Shown here: piece by piece, positions 20,860 to 31,878 of the stretch
How positions within the stretch are numbered: the first letter of the stretch is position 1
Layout of the letters: each line of letters opens with the position of its first letter
Source of the DNA: Isoetes taiwanensis
Taxonomy: Eukaryota > Streptophyta > Lycopodiopsida > Isoetales > Isoetaceae
Length of the DNA stretch: 64,000 bases
Direction of reading: 5' to 3'
Assembly (NCBI GenBank): GCA_021234155.1
Contig: JAJEKV010000054.1
Coordinates: 1,304,001-1,368,000, forward strand
The notes under the pieces: model-generated
What the model was told of the DNA's origin: nothing
What the model saw: the letters and a program-made list of their open reading frames with translations, nothing else
Databases searched by the model: none
Position numbers and translations under genes: made by a program

Positions 20860-21335
20860 GTCGTTTTGCAGAATATGACCTCGTTGAGTTTGAGGAAAGG
20901 ATCACAAATGAGATCCGAAGGGACGATCCAGGGCCTCCAGAACAGGATTATGGCCAACGGTACGGGGAGTACCCCGAGCGGGATGGTGATGATTACGAGG
21001 TGGGGGACCCTGCAGAGGAGGGAGAGCCTTATGATCCAGCCAAGGGATTGGAAATCATCAACATTCTCCGTGAACGTGCTTATGCGGATCTGCAGCAGAC
21101 TCTTCGTCGAACATGGGATTATTGGGACATGACAAGGCACGAAGCTTTTGAGGATGCCAACGATCACCTGTGGCAGATTTTCTATGCACTAAGGAGGCTC
21201 TTTAATCTCCTTATTATTAGCCCAACGCTAGACTACCAACCTGTTATCGTCCAGGCCTGGGCGCGTTACAAGCTAGTCAGGGTTGTACGTGAAAGTGTTC
21301 GCTACTCTATCTTGTACCCATTTGCGAACCCCTAG
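20860..21335 (+). CDS. Element B ORF3, unknown acidic/helical protein, probably an exon
   Basis: Open frame without a convincing ATG; it is preceded by CTTGTCGTTTTGCAG/AATATG, a good plant 3' splice site, so it is likely an exon (start about 20873). Text: YDLVEFEERITNEIRRDD, an acidic stretch (residues 30-65 with EYPERDGDDYEVGDPAEEGE), then a helical C-terminus (INILRERAYADLQQTLRR, LWQIFYALRRLFNLL). It ends at TAG 21333-21335. Not recognised. With ORF2 it forms the extra 2.2 kb between H3 and gag that element A lacks. Confidence 0.5.
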
Positions 21336-21597
21336 GCCCGGTTCCCTCAGTTTTTTTTTTTTATGTCATGTGTGAGTTGAAACATGTCCAATGTATAATA
21401 CCTGTCTTTGTATTGTATCCCTTTAAGTTTTGTCACTACCAATGTACTAAACTCTGATGTAACACTGTTCTCACTTGTAATAAAGATCTTTGCCATGGTA
21501 CTCTTTCATGTATTTTCTCTCAATACTATCCGGAATGATATTATTGTGAGACTTGATGCCACTATAATTTTGCTTATACCTTTTTATACTCAATATA

Positions 21598-22910
21598 GAC
21601 GGTGCACGCAACGCCGCCTGGCAGACGCCCTCGAATGCCAGTAGACTAACACCTGAGCAGGAACTCATGTTGATGAAGAGGCAATTAGTCGAGTTACAAA
21701 CTTATGTGTTGAATGCCAACCCCCCGCACCATGTACAGATGGATGGACCGGAGCTACCTCCGTTGCCGCCAAGTCCACCACCACAGCAGCCACTTGCACC
21801 CGAACCAAGCCCCGTGCCTGCACAAGGGAAGCACCGTTCCAAACGCAATCGAAGTTCCTCAAGGGGTAGTGCCACCTCCTCACAATCAGCCACTTCTGTG
21901 TCCTCTGAGTCGTCTATATCATCCGGTGACCATGCAAAGCGCCGGGACAAGGAGTACCGTAAGACGGTTGATATGGCCATAACTAGTATATGGAAGAATA
22001 GGAAACTGGCCCAGTTTGATGGGAAATCTAGAGGCGGACTGAATGCAGAGTCCTGGTTGGACGAGATGAAGGAGTTTGGGAAATCCTATGGCATGACAGA
22101 AAAGGATACAGGAAAGGTTGCCACCACAAACCTTACAGGAGATGCCCATATTTGGTGGAAGGGCTATGCCAGAGCCAAGCATCTGGATCGAAGCAGATGC
22201 AAATTCTGAAAGTTTGCCAAAGCTTTTAAGTCGCATTATGTGCCTCGTGCGCACAAATGCCAACAAATCCAGACCTTTTATAGGTTAGAGCAGAAGGGTA
22301 TGACAGTTCAGGCCTACATCGATGAATTCATGCGCTTGAGGCTGTATGTACCAGGAATGAATGAAAAGAGGGCAGTGGAGGGCTATATTGAAGGCCCCAT
22401 CAATTAAACGAATGGTGAAGGCCATAGACCCGAAATCAGTTGCAGAGGCTGAGGCTAAGGCATTGAGCCTCGAGGAGGACACACCAAGAAACCAGTACCC
22501 GCGTCCTGCCCCTTACTCGTAGCCACGCCCGTCCACCACCTTACAAACCCCGTTCGCCAAGTTCGGGGCCCTCTCAGCAGAACTCTTACGGCCGCCAGGA
22601 AAAGAAAGTCACCTTCAACATGTCCGACAAACCGAACAATGTCGGTAAGGAAGTTCGGAACCTCTTACAGTCTATTCCCAAAGAGGCTTGAGAACAGCTC
22701 CGCCGTGATAAGGCATGTTACAGGTGTATGCGGCCCGGGCACTTCATGCAGAACTGCCCTTATGTCACCCAGACTGCACAGCTGGCCATGGCCGACCTCG
22801 ATTGGGATGATCTCGAGTCAACACTACCTGTCGAGGAGGAGGCTCCCGAATACATTCACGGTGAGTCCCATATCCTTGCAGCCATTGAAACCGGCAATGC
22901 TGAAAGTTAG
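21598..22910 (+). pseudogene. Element B Gag with CCHC knuckle, decayed
   Basis: Begins at a probable 3' splice site (ATAG/ACGGTGCACG) shared with A. ORF 21667-22209 has a Pro-rich and Ser-rich segment, then ITSIWKNRKLAQFDGK, ESWLDEMKEFGKSYGM and HIWWKGYARAK; a stop at 22207 interrupts FAKAFKSHYVP. Further stops occur at about 22520 and 22690. The knuckle CYRCMRPGHFMQNC (22716-22757) is complete. Role: capsid and nucleocapsid of the virus-like particle. Confidence 0.87.
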
Positions 22911-23345
22911 TCTGCCATTATTTCCACCATAGGTCAAGTAGACAGCAAACCTTTTATAATTCTGATGGATACGGGTAGTACACATAATTTTGCTTCTCCT
23001 AGAATGGCCCAGGTATTGCGGCTTGAAACTTTGAGATCCCGACCGAAGCCTGTCACTTTGGCCAGTGGTAAGATCAGACACACTCATGGCCATCGCATTA
23101 ACCTTAAGATGCAGTTGCCAGGTGCACCAGTTGCCTTGGGTGCTGAGATAATGGATATTGGCAAATATGATCTGATTGTTGGTATGGAATTCTTGGCATC
23201 TGCGAAAGCCAATATAGACTGCGAGAAACGGGAAGTTACCTTCGACGCCGCTAACGGGGCCCGAGTAACTATAAAAGGTGACTCCTTAAACCCCATTATG
23301 CAGTCTATCACCATCAGACAGTTAGATAGGCTATACGTAAAGATA
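22911..23345 (+). CDS. Element B aspartic protease
   Basis: [16 protein letters not shown] with active-site DTG at about 22968-22976, then [20 protein letters not shown] and the closing GARVTIKG. Retropepsin module of the Gag-Pol polyprotein. A frameshift near 23330 separates it from the RT frame. Confidence 0.87.
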
Positions 23346-23347
23346 AG

Positions 23348-25642
23348 TTGCTTTGCATTATTAGACTTGCCTCCATTGAGTCAGATGCCAAGCAGAAGCA
23401 AGTAGTTGATACCTTGCCGGAAGGGATTGCCAATCTTCTCCGAGAGTTTAGTGATCTTTTTCCAGATGAGATCCAAAAGCTTCCTCCTTTTAGAGGAGTA
23501 GAATGTGAGATAGCTTTGGAACCAGGTACTAAGCTTACCAGTAAGGCCCCGTACCGTATGAGTCCCCCTGAGTTGGCAGAGCTTAAGAAGCAACTGCAGG
23601 AGCTATTAAACCTAGGCTTCATTTGGCCTAGTGTTTCGCCTTTTGGCGCTCCTATCCTTTTTGTTAAAAAGAAGGATGGCTCCTTAAGGATGTGTATTGA
23701 TTATCAGCAACTTAATAAGCATACCATCAAGAATCGCTATGCTTTACCTAGAGCAGACGACCTTATGGACCAGTTGCAAGGGGCCAAGTATTTCTCAAAG
23801 ATTGACTTACGTTCGGGATACCATCAGATAAGAATTAAGGAGGAGGACATTCATAAATCTGCCTTTCGCACTAGATATGGGCATTATGAGTTTACTGTTA
23901 TGCCTTTCGGATTAACTAATGCCCCCGCAACTTTTATGCGGTTAATGAACGATGTCTCCCGACAATACTTGGATGATTTTGTTGTTATTTTCTTTGACGA
24001 CATTCTCATCTACAGTAAGACACTGGAGGAGCATGAGGAACATCTTAGGTTGGCCCTACAGAAGCTAAGACGTCACCAGCTCTTTGCCAAGTTCTCTAAG
24101 TGCAAGTTTGCCACTCCGAAGGTCGACTATTTAGGCCATGTCATTTCGGCCGACGGAATCGCTACAGATCCAGCAAAAATAGAGGCAGTCAAGCATTGGC
24201 CTATTCCTGGTAATGTGTCAGAGGTCCGAAGTTTCTTGGGATTGGCAGGATATTATCGGAAATTTGTTAAGGATTTTGCAAAGATTGCAGCACCTCTTAC
24301 TAATCTTACAAAGCATGAGAAGATGAAGGATTGGATTGAGCATTGGAAGGCAAAGGTCCAGGAAAGTTTCCAGCAGCTTAAAGATGCTTTAACGTCAGCA
24401 CCAGTCCTCACATTGCCCGATCCTGAAAAGGATAAATTAGTGGCAGCGGATGCCAGTAAGATTGCCACCGGTGGAGTCCTAATGCAGGAAGAGAGGGCCA
24501 TTGCCTATGATTCAAAGAAAATGAATGAAACTGAGCAGCGATACCCTACCCATGATCAGGAATTGTTAGCCGTTGTCCGTGCTCTGCGTATATGGAGACA
24601 CTATCTTCTTGGTAGAAGATTCCAGCTGGATACGGATCATCAGAGCCTCTGTTATCTAACAACCCAGCCCAATCTCAATCTCCGTCAGAGAAGATGGATG
24701 GAGTTTCTCGAGGAATATGATTTTGAGATTATGTATAAGCCTGGGAAACACAATGTGGTTGCGGATGCCTTATCACGCCATCCCTTGGTGACCCGAACCC
24801 ATTGTAATGCAATTTCCACACTCACCAGTGAGTTTGGGAAACAGATAGAACAGACCTTGGCCACAGATCCCGAGTTTCGTGATGTTTGGGATAGTTTGGC
24901 TAAGGAGGCACGCACAGGTAAAGAACGGGAAGCTTTCCGTTCGTATAAGAAAGAGGGCAATTTGTTATATTACAAGGATAAGTTGTGTGTACCTGAAACT
25001 TCAGGAGTGCGTAAGCTAATTCTCCATGACACGCACAATAGCCCTATAGCTGGACATGCAGGCTTTATGAAGACCTACTTTAAGATCCGCTCCAGTTATT
25101 TTTGGCCTTCGATGAAGAAGGACATTGCCAGGTACATTAAGCAGTGTCAGGTGTGTCAACAAACCAAGGCTGAGCAATTAAGAATTCCAGGTGAGTTGCA
25201 ACCTCTGGATGTGCCTAACGCCAAGTGGGAAGTGATAACCATGGATTTCATTGTAGGCCTTCCACGTACTCTCCGTGGATACGATGCATTGATGGTAGTG
25301 GACGACAAATTGTCAAAAATGACTCACTTCTTGCCATGTCGGACTACGGACACAGCCTTTGATACCGCGCTGTTATTTGCAAAGGAGATCTTCAGGTTGC
25401 ACGGAATGCCACGAGTTATTGTATCCGACAGAGATCCCAAATTCGTAAGTGCGTTTTGGAAAGATTTCTTTGCCACCATCCAGACCAAGCTCACTATGAG
25501 TACGGCATATCATCCTCAGACGGATGGTCAGACAGAGCGTACCAATCGCATTATAGAGGATATGCTACGAAGTTATGTGGGAGTAAGCAATCCCAATGGG
25601 CTGACTACATTTATCTGGTCGAATTTGCCTATAGCAGTATGA
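23348..25642 (+). CDS. Element B pol: RT, RNase H, integrase (764 codons)
   Basis: Residue numbers follow the open frame from 23348. RT about 70-260: [16 protein letters not shown], catalytic Asp 153 in [28 protein letters not shown] at 215-218. RNase H about 360-475: Asp 368 in AADAS, DQEL, DTDHQS and the [11 protein letters not shown] end. Integrase: zinc finger His 563/His 570/Cys 600/Cys 603, catalytic Asp 633 (TMDFIVG), Asp 694 (VSDRDPKF) and Glu 730 (DGQTERTN), giving DD35E spacing. All catalytic residues are intact. After residue 745 a one-base indel (about 25583) moves the frame; the protein continues in the next entry. Typical Ty3/gypsy order with RT before integrase. Confidence 0.93.
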   Translation: MLCIIRLASIESDAKQKQVVDTLPEGIANLLREFSDLFPDEIQKLPPFRGVECEIALEPGTKLTSKAPYRMSPPELAELKKQLQELLNLGFIWPSVSPFGAPILFVKKKDGSLRMCIDYQQLNKHTIKNRYALPRADDLMDQLQGAKYFSKIDLRSGYHQIRIKEEDIHKSAFRTRYGHYEFTVMPFGLTNAPATFMRLMNDVSRQYLDDFVVIFFDDILIYSKTLEEHEEHLRLALQKLRRHQLFAKFSKCKFATPKVDYLGHVISADGIATDPAKIEAVKHWPIPGNVSEVRSFLGLAGYYRKFVKDFAKIAAPLTNLTKHEKMKDWIEHWKAKVQESFQQLKDALTSAPVLTLPDPEKDKLVAADASKIATGGVLMQEERAIAYDSKKMNETEQRYPTHDQELLAVVRALRIWRHYLLGRRFQLDTDHQSLCYLTTQPNLNLRQRRWMEFLEEYDFEIMYKPGKHNVVADALSRHPLVTRTHCNAISTLTSEFGKQIEQTLATDPEFRDVWDSLAKEARTGKEREAFRSYKKEGNLLYYKDKLCVPETSGVRKLILHDTHNSPIAGHAGFMKTYFKIRSSYFWPSMKKDIARYIKQCQVCQQTKAEQLRIPGELQPLDVPNAKWEVITMDFIVGLPRTLRGYDALMVVDDKLSKMTHFLPCRTTDTAFDTALLFAKEIFRLHGMPRVIVSDRDPKFVSAFWKDFFATIQTKLTMSTAYHPQTDGQTERTNRIIEDMLRSYVGVSNPNGLTTFIWSNLPIAV

Positions 25643-26331
25643 AACAGGAATCTTCCAGAATGTCTCCCTTCATGATAAATTATGGTTATCAATGCCTTAC
25701 TCCAGACACATGGCATAACCCCGTTTCTAAAGTGGAGGTTTCTCAACAGCTCCTCTTGGAAATGCAAGCTTTGGTTGAAGAAGTTCGTGGCTACTTATTG
25801 GCTGCACGCAGTCGTCAGAAGAGTGTAGCGGATAAGCACAGAACCGCACGAGTCTTCCAGGTGGGTGAATCGGTTTGGCTTAAGATTAAGGTAAAACAAG
25901 CCAAGCTTAAGATTGGTAACTGCAAGAAGCTGGCACCCAGATGGGCTGGCCCATTCAAGATCACTGAACGTGTTGGGGAACAGGCATATCGCCTGGAATT
26001 ACCACCCCGTTTGAAGATCCACAAGGTCTTTCATGTGAGCCTTCTAAAGCAGCACACCCCAGATCCAGAGGAGATCTTGGATACACCCACCCTACTTGAA
26101 ATGACGGAAGAGCATTTAGATATAGTACCTGAAGCTCTTCTTGATCGAGCATATAAACAGACCAGAAGGACCCAGATGCTGCAATACTTGGTCAAGTGGA
26201 AACACTTGCCAGTTGAGGATGCTACATGGGTGATGGAAACAGACCTCGAGAAGCGCTATCCAGACTTCATGCACGAATCTCAAGGCCGCACCATCAACGA
26301 TGCTATCAACCCCGCTCCCGGCGGCCAGTGA
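25584..26331 (+). CDS. Element B integrase C-terminus with chromodomain
   Basis: Continuation in the second frame: [42 protein letters not shown], then the GPY-like [28 protein letters not shown], and at the end a chromodomain-like module: [42 protein letters not shown]. It stops at 26329-26331. Chromodomains of chromoviruses steer integration to chromatin, usually through methylated H3. The aromatic cage cannot be confirmed by eye. The pairing with an H3 domain in the same element is unusual. Confidence 0.88.
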
Positions 26332-26615
26332 GCAGTACGTGACCTGCCCATGTATAGAGGGTTGCTGATGACCCGACTTCTTCCGTTTTACGTTGTCTAC
26401 CAGTCTTGTCCTTTTGTTACTCTGATGTCATATTGGACTTTGGTCCTTGAACTATTTTCTTATCATGATCATGTGAAATGCACCTCGGTGCTTAAACTGT
26501 TTTAGACTAAAGCTTTCAATGTATTATCTTCGGATACCTTTCTTCGTAATATAATTTTCTATTGTTGTATCTAACTCTAATGCTGAGGACAACATTATTT
26601 CTAAGGAGGGGAGAA
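26332..26615 (+). other. Element B 3' untranslated region and polypurine tract
   Basis: No coding text. It ends in AAGGAGGGGAGAA (about 26603-26615), the polypurine tract that primes plus-strand synthesis, abutting the LTR. Confidence 0.75.
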
Positions 26616-29181
26616 TGTGACGTTCCATGTATTTATACGGAACACGTATAAATAATATGCTGACTTGTCACCAACAAAGGTACGCCACCATGGGGTATTT
26701 TGACATTGACCTAAAAGGGATTTAATTAGCTATGTTAAATTAACCATTAAAGGATAATTGAATTGGCCTAATTGGCTATTTAGGGGAGCGCCACCTGGCC
26801 TAATTCGATTGACCAGCATGGGAAGTTCCAAATTGAGCCATCAACCTGACCCCTATCCCTAATTGACTCCCCAAAATCGTCCAAGAGGAGAAGGAGCTGA
26901 GCGCCCACCTTGCCAAGCACCTTTACCTGTGTAGCCATAGCTGAGCGCCAAGTCCCAGGGAGATGGAAGCACCAAATGACAACGTTATCCAGCAGGAACT
27001 CAGGTGGGTGGTTAGGATAGCTTGAGAATTCTAGGGTAGCGCCCCTGTTGGGCACTTGTTGTGTTTGTTTTGACTGTTCTCTCTATGTTTACTTGTAGGA
27101 ACTAATCCTTGATTGTAAAGATAGATAGATAGATAGGTATTTTTAAGTCACACCACTAGGCAGCGTCCAATTGGACATGTGACAATAGTACAGTGGGGAC
27201 CGAAGTCCTGGACCGAAGTCCAAGTAAGAACATGGGCCGAAGCCCTTAAAAGAAAGCACAATCACCATGGCCCGGATTAAAAACCACATGGGAAAAAACC
27301 GTTGCCAGGATGATTATGGCTCCTCACAGATCCAAAAATCCATGCTATTGCAAAAAGCAACAAGCATGCCTCCAAAAAACAAACCTACACCAAACACACC
27401 TGAACCGTACCCTCTTCTCAGATTGTGAAAACTGGAATAACCTACCGGCAGAAGTAGCAAAGATCTGAGAAAACCGGTCTGGCAAACTGAGAATTAGGTA
27501 CCGTGAATCCGATGCTGCTTAAACCCCTACTGGCAATCGATCCGACGCAGTAATCCGGTGCAGCCATCCGGTGATGAGCTCAGACAACGCTTAGTAAAGC
27601 TGCTTAGAGGAGGTACCTCCATCGCTCCCTTGCTCCATCGTGTGCTCCAGCGCTCACAAGCATGCTCGCAGGTGCTCCTCGCTCAGGCATGCACTGGTGC
27701 TCAGGCAGGCGCCGAGGTCCGCCTCCAGACGCCATCCATCACTGCCAGGGCCTAGGCGCCATCCATCACTGCCAGGAGAGGCTCAGGCAGGCGCCCAGGC
27801 ACCCTCAGGCGCTGAAGCAATCCGTTGATGCTGCCACAACCCCAAAGCAATCCGTTCAGGCTGCCAAGAAAACCCCCAATCCGGTCATGCTGCAACCCCG
27901 CCCCACTAAAATGCTTATAACCCGCGAAATATGGCTCTGATTGACCTGAAATTTGTTGCAGAAGATAGAGGGCGCAAATACCTTCAATTTGATATGCGGC
28001 ACGGCCTGAGTGAAGATCGGGTTGTGGAGTTATGCTCAATCAAATTTTCAAGGCTGGGCCATGGGCGCTGGGCGCCGAGCGCCCAAGGATAAGAGAAACT
28101 AGAGAAAGGAGAGTTCCCTTTATTTTTGGATTCTGGTCTTGCTCTTAAAGGATGGATTGATAGTTCTTTGCATAGTATTACTCTGGAGATGGGGGAAATA
28201 AGGGCGGTAGAGACCTCTGAGCCATGTTAGTAGTATACTCCTAGGTTGATTCCTGTAATTCCCATTAATGCTGCCTGTGCACAAGAGACCACCGAGTCGT
28301 GGATGCTATGGAATTGCTTAGCACCAAATAAGGGACGCAGTGGTGAAGTGGGGGTGGGGTCTTGCACGAACATAAAAGGCTCCTGAGACTCCTACAGTGG
28401 GCTAGGCCTGATAGCCGGTCACGAAGAGGGCCGGGTATGGGTCTGACACTCCCTGGGTGTAGAGGTGTGATCCGTATGGAGCATCTTGCACTTTGAGTAG
28501 ATTTAGGGTGAGTAAGTGGGGTACGGATGCGGGGGTCGCTGATGCAGCACGTATTCTCTAGCTCACCCATGGAACCACTGTGATCCTGGAAGGGGACGTT
28601 TCCCCGACCTGCCTCATCGAACGGGGCTTCATGAACCCTGTAGTAGGCTCGAAGGGTGATACCTTGAGTCTGCGTGTCCGGAAGGCTATAGTGACGCCAT
28701 AGCATGATTGGACTCATCTGCAAAGTGTGCACAGGAGGGGCGGATGGAGTGGACAACCCTAGCCGATGTTCTATGCCAGCCAACGCCATGTCAAGATTCG
28801 GTCTGCTGATCTCTTGAGACCTAGCCGTCAGTCGATCCTCACTAGAGTCAGAGCCGGGGTAGAACCATGGGTTTGGGTGTTTTCCTTAGTATTAAATGCA
28901 TATTCTTTGCTGTTGTCACTTGGATGGATGTGCCAACCCTCGTGGTGGTAAATTATGATATGATTATGCTGTGTGCTAACCTTGTATTCATGCTTCCGCG
29001 ACGTAGGAGCCCCATTGAAGGCGTGGGCCGAATGACCCCTCTGTGTCCTTCACTTGAGCATCTTCTTACAGATGGCCCGAGTCAGACGGAGGGCCCTGCT
29101 CATGGTGAGTTGGTCGCCATGGGAGGGGAAAGTCCCCGTATGTATACGTCTGAGTGTCGTATATGTTCAGGGAGCGTCACA
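26616..29181 (+). repeat. 3' LTR of element B, split by an insertion
   Basis: Starts TGTGACGTTCC and ends GCGTCACA. LTR sequence is 26616-27120 and 28109-29181; the middle (27121-28108) is foreign. Apart from this it matches 15816-17383 closely. Confidence 0.93.
27117..28108 (-). mobile_element. Non-LTR element inserted in the B 3' LTR
   Basis: Compared with the 5' LTR, about 984 bp are inserted after TTGATTGTAAAG, with AAAG repeated at both sides (27117-27120, 28105-28108). On the minus strand the insert ends in GTGTGACTTAAAAATACC followed by (TATC)4, a non-LTR tail, so it is a minus-strand element without visible RT. Its interior (27640-27900) is GC-rich with internal repeats (CCATCCATCACTGCCAGG twice, CAGGCAGGCGCC, CAATCCGTT three times). 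Host or regulatory sequence may have been carried along. No protein recognised. Confidence 0.7.
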
Positions 29182-30292
29182 ACTCCAGCTATTTCTGCCA
29201 AGAATGAAAAAGCACATCGCCAGGTACATTAAGCAATGCCAGATCTGTCAGCAAATAAAGGCTGAGCAATTGCGTATTCCAGGGGAGTTGCAACCCCTGG
29301 ATGTCCCCAATGCAAAATGGGAAGTTATTACCATGGATTTTATCGTGGGATTTCCGTGCACCTTAAGAGGGTGTGATGTCTTAATGGTGGTGGTCGACAC
29401 ACTTTCTAAGATGACACATTTTCTGTCATGTCGTACCACAGACACTGCATTGGATACCGCCTTGTTGTTTACCAAGGAGGTATTTCGTCTCCATGGGATG
29501 CCCCGTACTATTATATCAGATTGGGATCCTAAGTTTGTTAGTGTATTTTGGAAAGATTTCTTCAGCACTATTCAAACTAAGCTTGCCATGAGCACAGCTT
29601 ATCATCCACAGACAGATGGTCAAACGAAGCGTATCAATCGCATGAAGATATGCTACGTAACTATGTCTGGAACAAGCCATCTCAATGGGCAGATTACATC
29701 CATTTGGTGGAGTTTGCCTATAACAGCACTAGACAGGAGTCCTCGAGAATGTCTCCTTTCATGATAAATTACGGTTATCAATGCCTTACTCCAGACACGT
29801 GGCATAATCCGGTTTCCAAGGTGGAATTCTCTCAGCAGCTGCTTATAGATATGCAAGCGCTTGTGGAAGAAGTTAAAGCATATTTGTTAGCTGCAAGAGC
29901 TCGACAAAATAGTCTTGCCGATCTATATCGAACACCACGAGAATTCCAGGTCGGTGATTCGATTTGGTTAAAGATTAAAGTCAAGCAGGCCAAACTTAAG
30001 ATTGGCAATTGTAAGAAGCTTGCACCCAGATGGGCAGGCCCCTTTCAGATAACCGAAAGGATAGGTTCTCAAGCCTACCGATTGGATATGCCCGCACATT
30101 TGAAGATTCATAAGGTTTTCCATGTAAGTCTTCTCAAGAAGCATAATCCTGATCCAGAAGAAGTTCTTGACACGCCAACACTTCTGGAGATGACTGAGGA
30201 TCAGTTGGAGAGTGTCCTTGAGGCTCTCCTTGATCGCATATATAAGCAAACCCGTCGAACTCAAATCTTGCAGTACTTGGTTAAGTGGAAAC
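29182..30292 (+). pseudogene. Element A integrase, continued after B, up to element C
   Basis: The frame resumes with [20 protein letters not shown] (zinc finger Cys pair), [33 protein letters not shown] and then TKRINR, where the catalytic Glu is Lys. After a frameshift near 29650: [55 protein letters not shown] and the start of the chromodomain, ending at LQYLVKWK (30290). Element C then interrupts it. Confidence 0.9.
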
Positions 30293-31129
30293 TGTTAGGG
30301 GTTTTCCACCCTTTGAATGCATTAGCACTATGGCTATTAAATTTGAAGACACTATCATTATTGGCATGGGTCCACATCATCAAATGTTATTCATATTCCT
30401 ATTGGTCCATGTCAGTGATCCTCCCACATCATTGCCATGTCATTGATCCATGGGAAAAGGCACAAAGAAGAAACACAAAAACTACCCTTGGTCCATGTCA
30501 TGTGCCACATCACTGCCATGTCATTGCCACCTAGGCCATTCTTGTTTATAAATAGGCATTTTACATGACTAAAGAGGGATCATGTATGGAGTGAGAGAGA
30601 GATCATTAGTTGAAGACCATGATCATGTGGGTGTTCTTGTTGTATCTTGTCAATTTCAATAAAGAAGTGCAGTTTGAGTATCTTTTGTGATGTTCTTGTA
30701 ATGTAAGTGTGGATGTAAGTGTGCTTTTGATTATCTTAATTCTGGGTGAGAGGCAGAGTTAAGTGTCTTAGTTTGTGTGCTGATGAAGGCCTTCGGGCCA
30801 AGTCCAAGGCCTTGAATTCTGTCTTAAAAGGGAGAAATCCCTTTAACATTTTGGTTCCGTTGCCGGGACCTTGGACGTTTCAGCAATGTTTCTTGATCCA
30901 ATCAAAGTGCAGTTTGGCCACATGTTTCAACAAAGTTTCAAACGAATTAGAATCTCCATGTTCTACATATCAATAACAATAGAAGTGCAATCTATCTAAC
31001 AACATTCAAGAAAATAAAGTGCAACATTCAAGAAAATAAAAGTGCAATCTGCACTGCAGGTTTAAATCTCATGTAAATTTGAGACCATAATGATTTCTAA
31101 GACTGGAAACAAATTTGCTTCTTGAATTT

Positions 31130-31860
31130 TTTTAGAGACCCAGCACTGCTAGGTCCCATATTACAAGAAATAAAGCAAACAGATAAAAGAAGAAATCAAA
31201 AGCAATCTAAAGAAATACTCAGCCTGTGATGCATTCCGAAATTTCTGAAAATAAGTTTGAAGCACATTCCCGGAACTCAGGCACATTTTTGTGTGCAGAT
31301 AAGGAAGCAATACTGAAAAAAGATAAACATCATTAAATGTGCAATTGCGAAGTTTAAAGTGCTCCAGTAAAGTGTGTTTTACGCACACATTGCGTAATTA
31401 TATCTATCCAAATCTATGAAATGCCGGTTCCATGAAATGTTGTTGCCATTTATCCTTTTCCTAAATTCGTCTGATGATATATATATGATACAAACCCTGC
31501 CCATGACCCGTGCTTACAATCCCTGAAGGAAAAGCGCCCTAAAATATAATCTTGCCATGACCTGCATCCAAAAGAAACCCTTATGTCTGCCATGGCCCTC
31601 CCTACAATCTTGAAAAGAAAAGAAAAGAAAACAACTTGCATGCCGGATGTTCTGATTGCTACCATAACCAGAGCTTTACCTGAAGTCGTGTTTCTAACCT
31701 TAGTATCTCCTTCGGCCATAGCCTGTGTTGCCATCGCCGCATTGTGCAAGGAAGAAAGAATCGGAAGCAATAGAAGGGACGCTGAAACGGCCGGCCGCGC
31801 GCAAAAGAAAAAAAAAAATATGAAAAAGGGGAATAGAGAAAATTTCAATTAAAGTGGATA
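31130..31860 (-). other. Antisense host-gene-like segment carried inside element C
   Basis: On the minus strand there are two exon-like pieces. (1) 31840-31640: pyrimidine-rich leader, then an ATG with MATQAMAEGDTKVRN and SGKALVMVAIRTSGMQ, ending near GT. (2) About 31315-31205: TTTTTTTCAG-like acceptor followed by VLLPYLHTKMCLSSGN and LQTYFQKFRNASQAEY. The pieces look like exons with an intron between, opposite to the element's own strand. VLLPYL faintly recalls peroxin 12, but the match is too short to name. Likely a transduplicated gene fragment; alternatively an older nested insertion. Confidence 0.35.
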
Positions 31861-31878
31861 AAAACATTAAAATTCAAC

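Larger units (their letters stand above)
15816..29181 (+). mobile_element. Ty3/gypsy chromovirus B (13.4 kb) nested in element A integrase
   Basis: LTRs 15816-17383 and 26616-29181 (the latter enlarged by a nested insertion), primer-binding site, polypurine tract AAGGAGGGGAGAA just before 26616, and full domain order. It interrupts A's integrase at a codon for Ser in the KIRS-SYFWP region: A's frame resumes at 29182. Flanking 5-mers GCTCC (15811-15815) and ACTCC (29182-29186) are a near-exact target duplication. LTRs are nearly identical by eye, so B is younger than A, yet its ORFs carry some frameshifts and stops. Confidence 0.94.
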
